DNA of 34,725 bases, from contig CAVVMV010000008.1 of the NCBI GenBank assembly GCA_963749485.1, positions 1 through 34,725 of the forward strand. Direction: 5' to 3'. Made by a program: the position numbers and the translations under genes. This stretch comes from JAZGGS01 sp963749485 (GTDB lineage Bacteria > Bacteroidota > Ignavibacteria > Ignavibacteriales > Ignavibacteriaceae). Under the pieces are notes generated by a model. That model was not told where the DNA came from. It did not search any database and worked only from the letters and a program-made list of their open reading frames with translations. Numbering within the stretch: the first letter of the stretch is position 1; every line of letters starts with the position of its first letter. Shown piece by piece: positions 34,495 through 34,725 of the stretch.

Positions 34495-34725
34495 TTGATA
34501 GAGAGCAGCTTTTTCTTGGTTTGCGGGCATCGCGGTTCACCTGTAAATGAGCCTGAAAATACAATCCCCTCTTTTGAAAGAGCTTTAACTGAAGGTGTAA
34601 ATTCAGTAGAGATTGATTTATGTGTTACAAAAGATAAAGAAGTTATCCTTTGGCACGATTGGAATCCTGATGAGTTAGTTTCGCTGATTAGAGAAAAGGG
34701 TTTTGAACCAGAAGTAAGTTATAAA
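34495..34725 (+). CDS. Glycerophosphodiester phosphodiesterase, 3' end off the window
   Basis: The open frame runs to the window edge and matches the N-terminus of GDPD enzymes, TIM-barrel hydrolases that split glycerophosphodiesters into sn-glycerol 3-phosphate and an alcohol. Visible are CGHRGSPVNEPENTIPSFER (catalytic His and Arg, then the E-N-T segment), GVNSVEIDLCVTKD (metal-binding Glu and Asp) and ILWHDWNPDEL (the second catalytic His). The frame is closed by a TAA at 34483-34485, so the start must be downstream; TTG at 34495 is the only good candidate before the His-Arg motif, and an A/G-rich stretch precedes it. There is no signal peptide from this start. About 77 residues are visible, against a family length of 230-300. 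Confidence 0.85.
   Translation, partial: MIESSFFLVCGHRGSPVNEPENTIPSFERALTEGVNSVEIDLCVTKDKEVILWHDWNPDELVSLIREKGFEPEVSYK

Noticed and set aside
1..34725. Insertion sequence, prophage or CRISPR array as the cause of the broken genes
   Set aside because: No transposase, integrase, phage gene, terminal inverted repeats, target duplications or spaced direct repeats were seen; the breaks are single-base changes.

Overview
This AT-rich window most likely comes from an Ignavibacteria-like member of the Bacteroidota/Chlorobiota group, probably an assembled environmental genome. The main clues are a secreted protein ending in a type IX secretion (T9SS) type A sorting domain of the NPFNPST type, a KorAB 2-oxoacid:ferredoxin oxidoreductase, a LolC/LolE-like pair plus LolD, and the MEP-pathway gene ispE. 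This is inference from gene content; no phylogeny was run.

Layout. 1-4902 (+): DNA polymerase I (5' end outside the window), then a family 9 and a family 4 glycosyltransferase, all broken by single-base indels. 4908-6624 (+): homocysteine S-methyltransferase family protein and ispE. 6617-7558 (-): LD-carboxypeptidase. 7918-14430 (+): a surface-sugar cluster: GT-B transferase-like protein, SpsF-like cytidylyltransferase, class III aminotransferase, SDR, KdsC-type phosphatase, a NeuB-type synthase without a SAF domain, and a membrane fatty acid hydroxylase. 14460-19242 (-): DUF190 protein, fluoride channel CrcB, class I aminotransferase, and a large secreted DUF3160-like protein. 19346-19882 (-): four tRNAs (Pro, Arg, His, Glu in transcription order) with an imperfect inverted repeat between two of them. 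20120-23311 (+): lolC/lolE-like pair and lolD. 23308-32316 (-): leucyl aminopeptidase, NrnA-type DHH phosphoesterase, korB, korA, dsbD and nadE. 32543-33953 (+): PspC-domain protein and a LiaF/toastrack-like protein. 34014-34350 (-): alkyltransferase-like protein. 34495-end (+): start of a glycerophosphodiester phosphodiesterase.

How the genes work together. The best candidate for an undescribed system is 7918-14430: in one direction with tight spacing it encodes enzymes expected to aminate and reduce a sugar, condense it with phosphoenolpyruvate, dephosphorylate it, activate it with CMP and perhaps transfer it. The set resembles nonulosonic acid (sialic/legionaminic/KDN) pathways but matches none that I can name. 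Other functions are envelope maintenance (Lol, DsbD, PspC/toastrack, LD-carboxypeptidase), fluoride export, central carbon metabolism (KorAB) and NAD synthesis.

Sequence quality. By my reading eleven genes carry about 29 single-base indels (about 24 extra bases, 5 missing), and korA also has one in-frame stop. They cluster at 0.9-4.8, 8.0-8.5 and 26.0-29.9 kb, while 8.5-21.0 kb is clean. Conserved motifs continue across every break and housekeeping genes are hit, so I treat most as sequencing or assembly errors and give one entry per gene, with the break positions.
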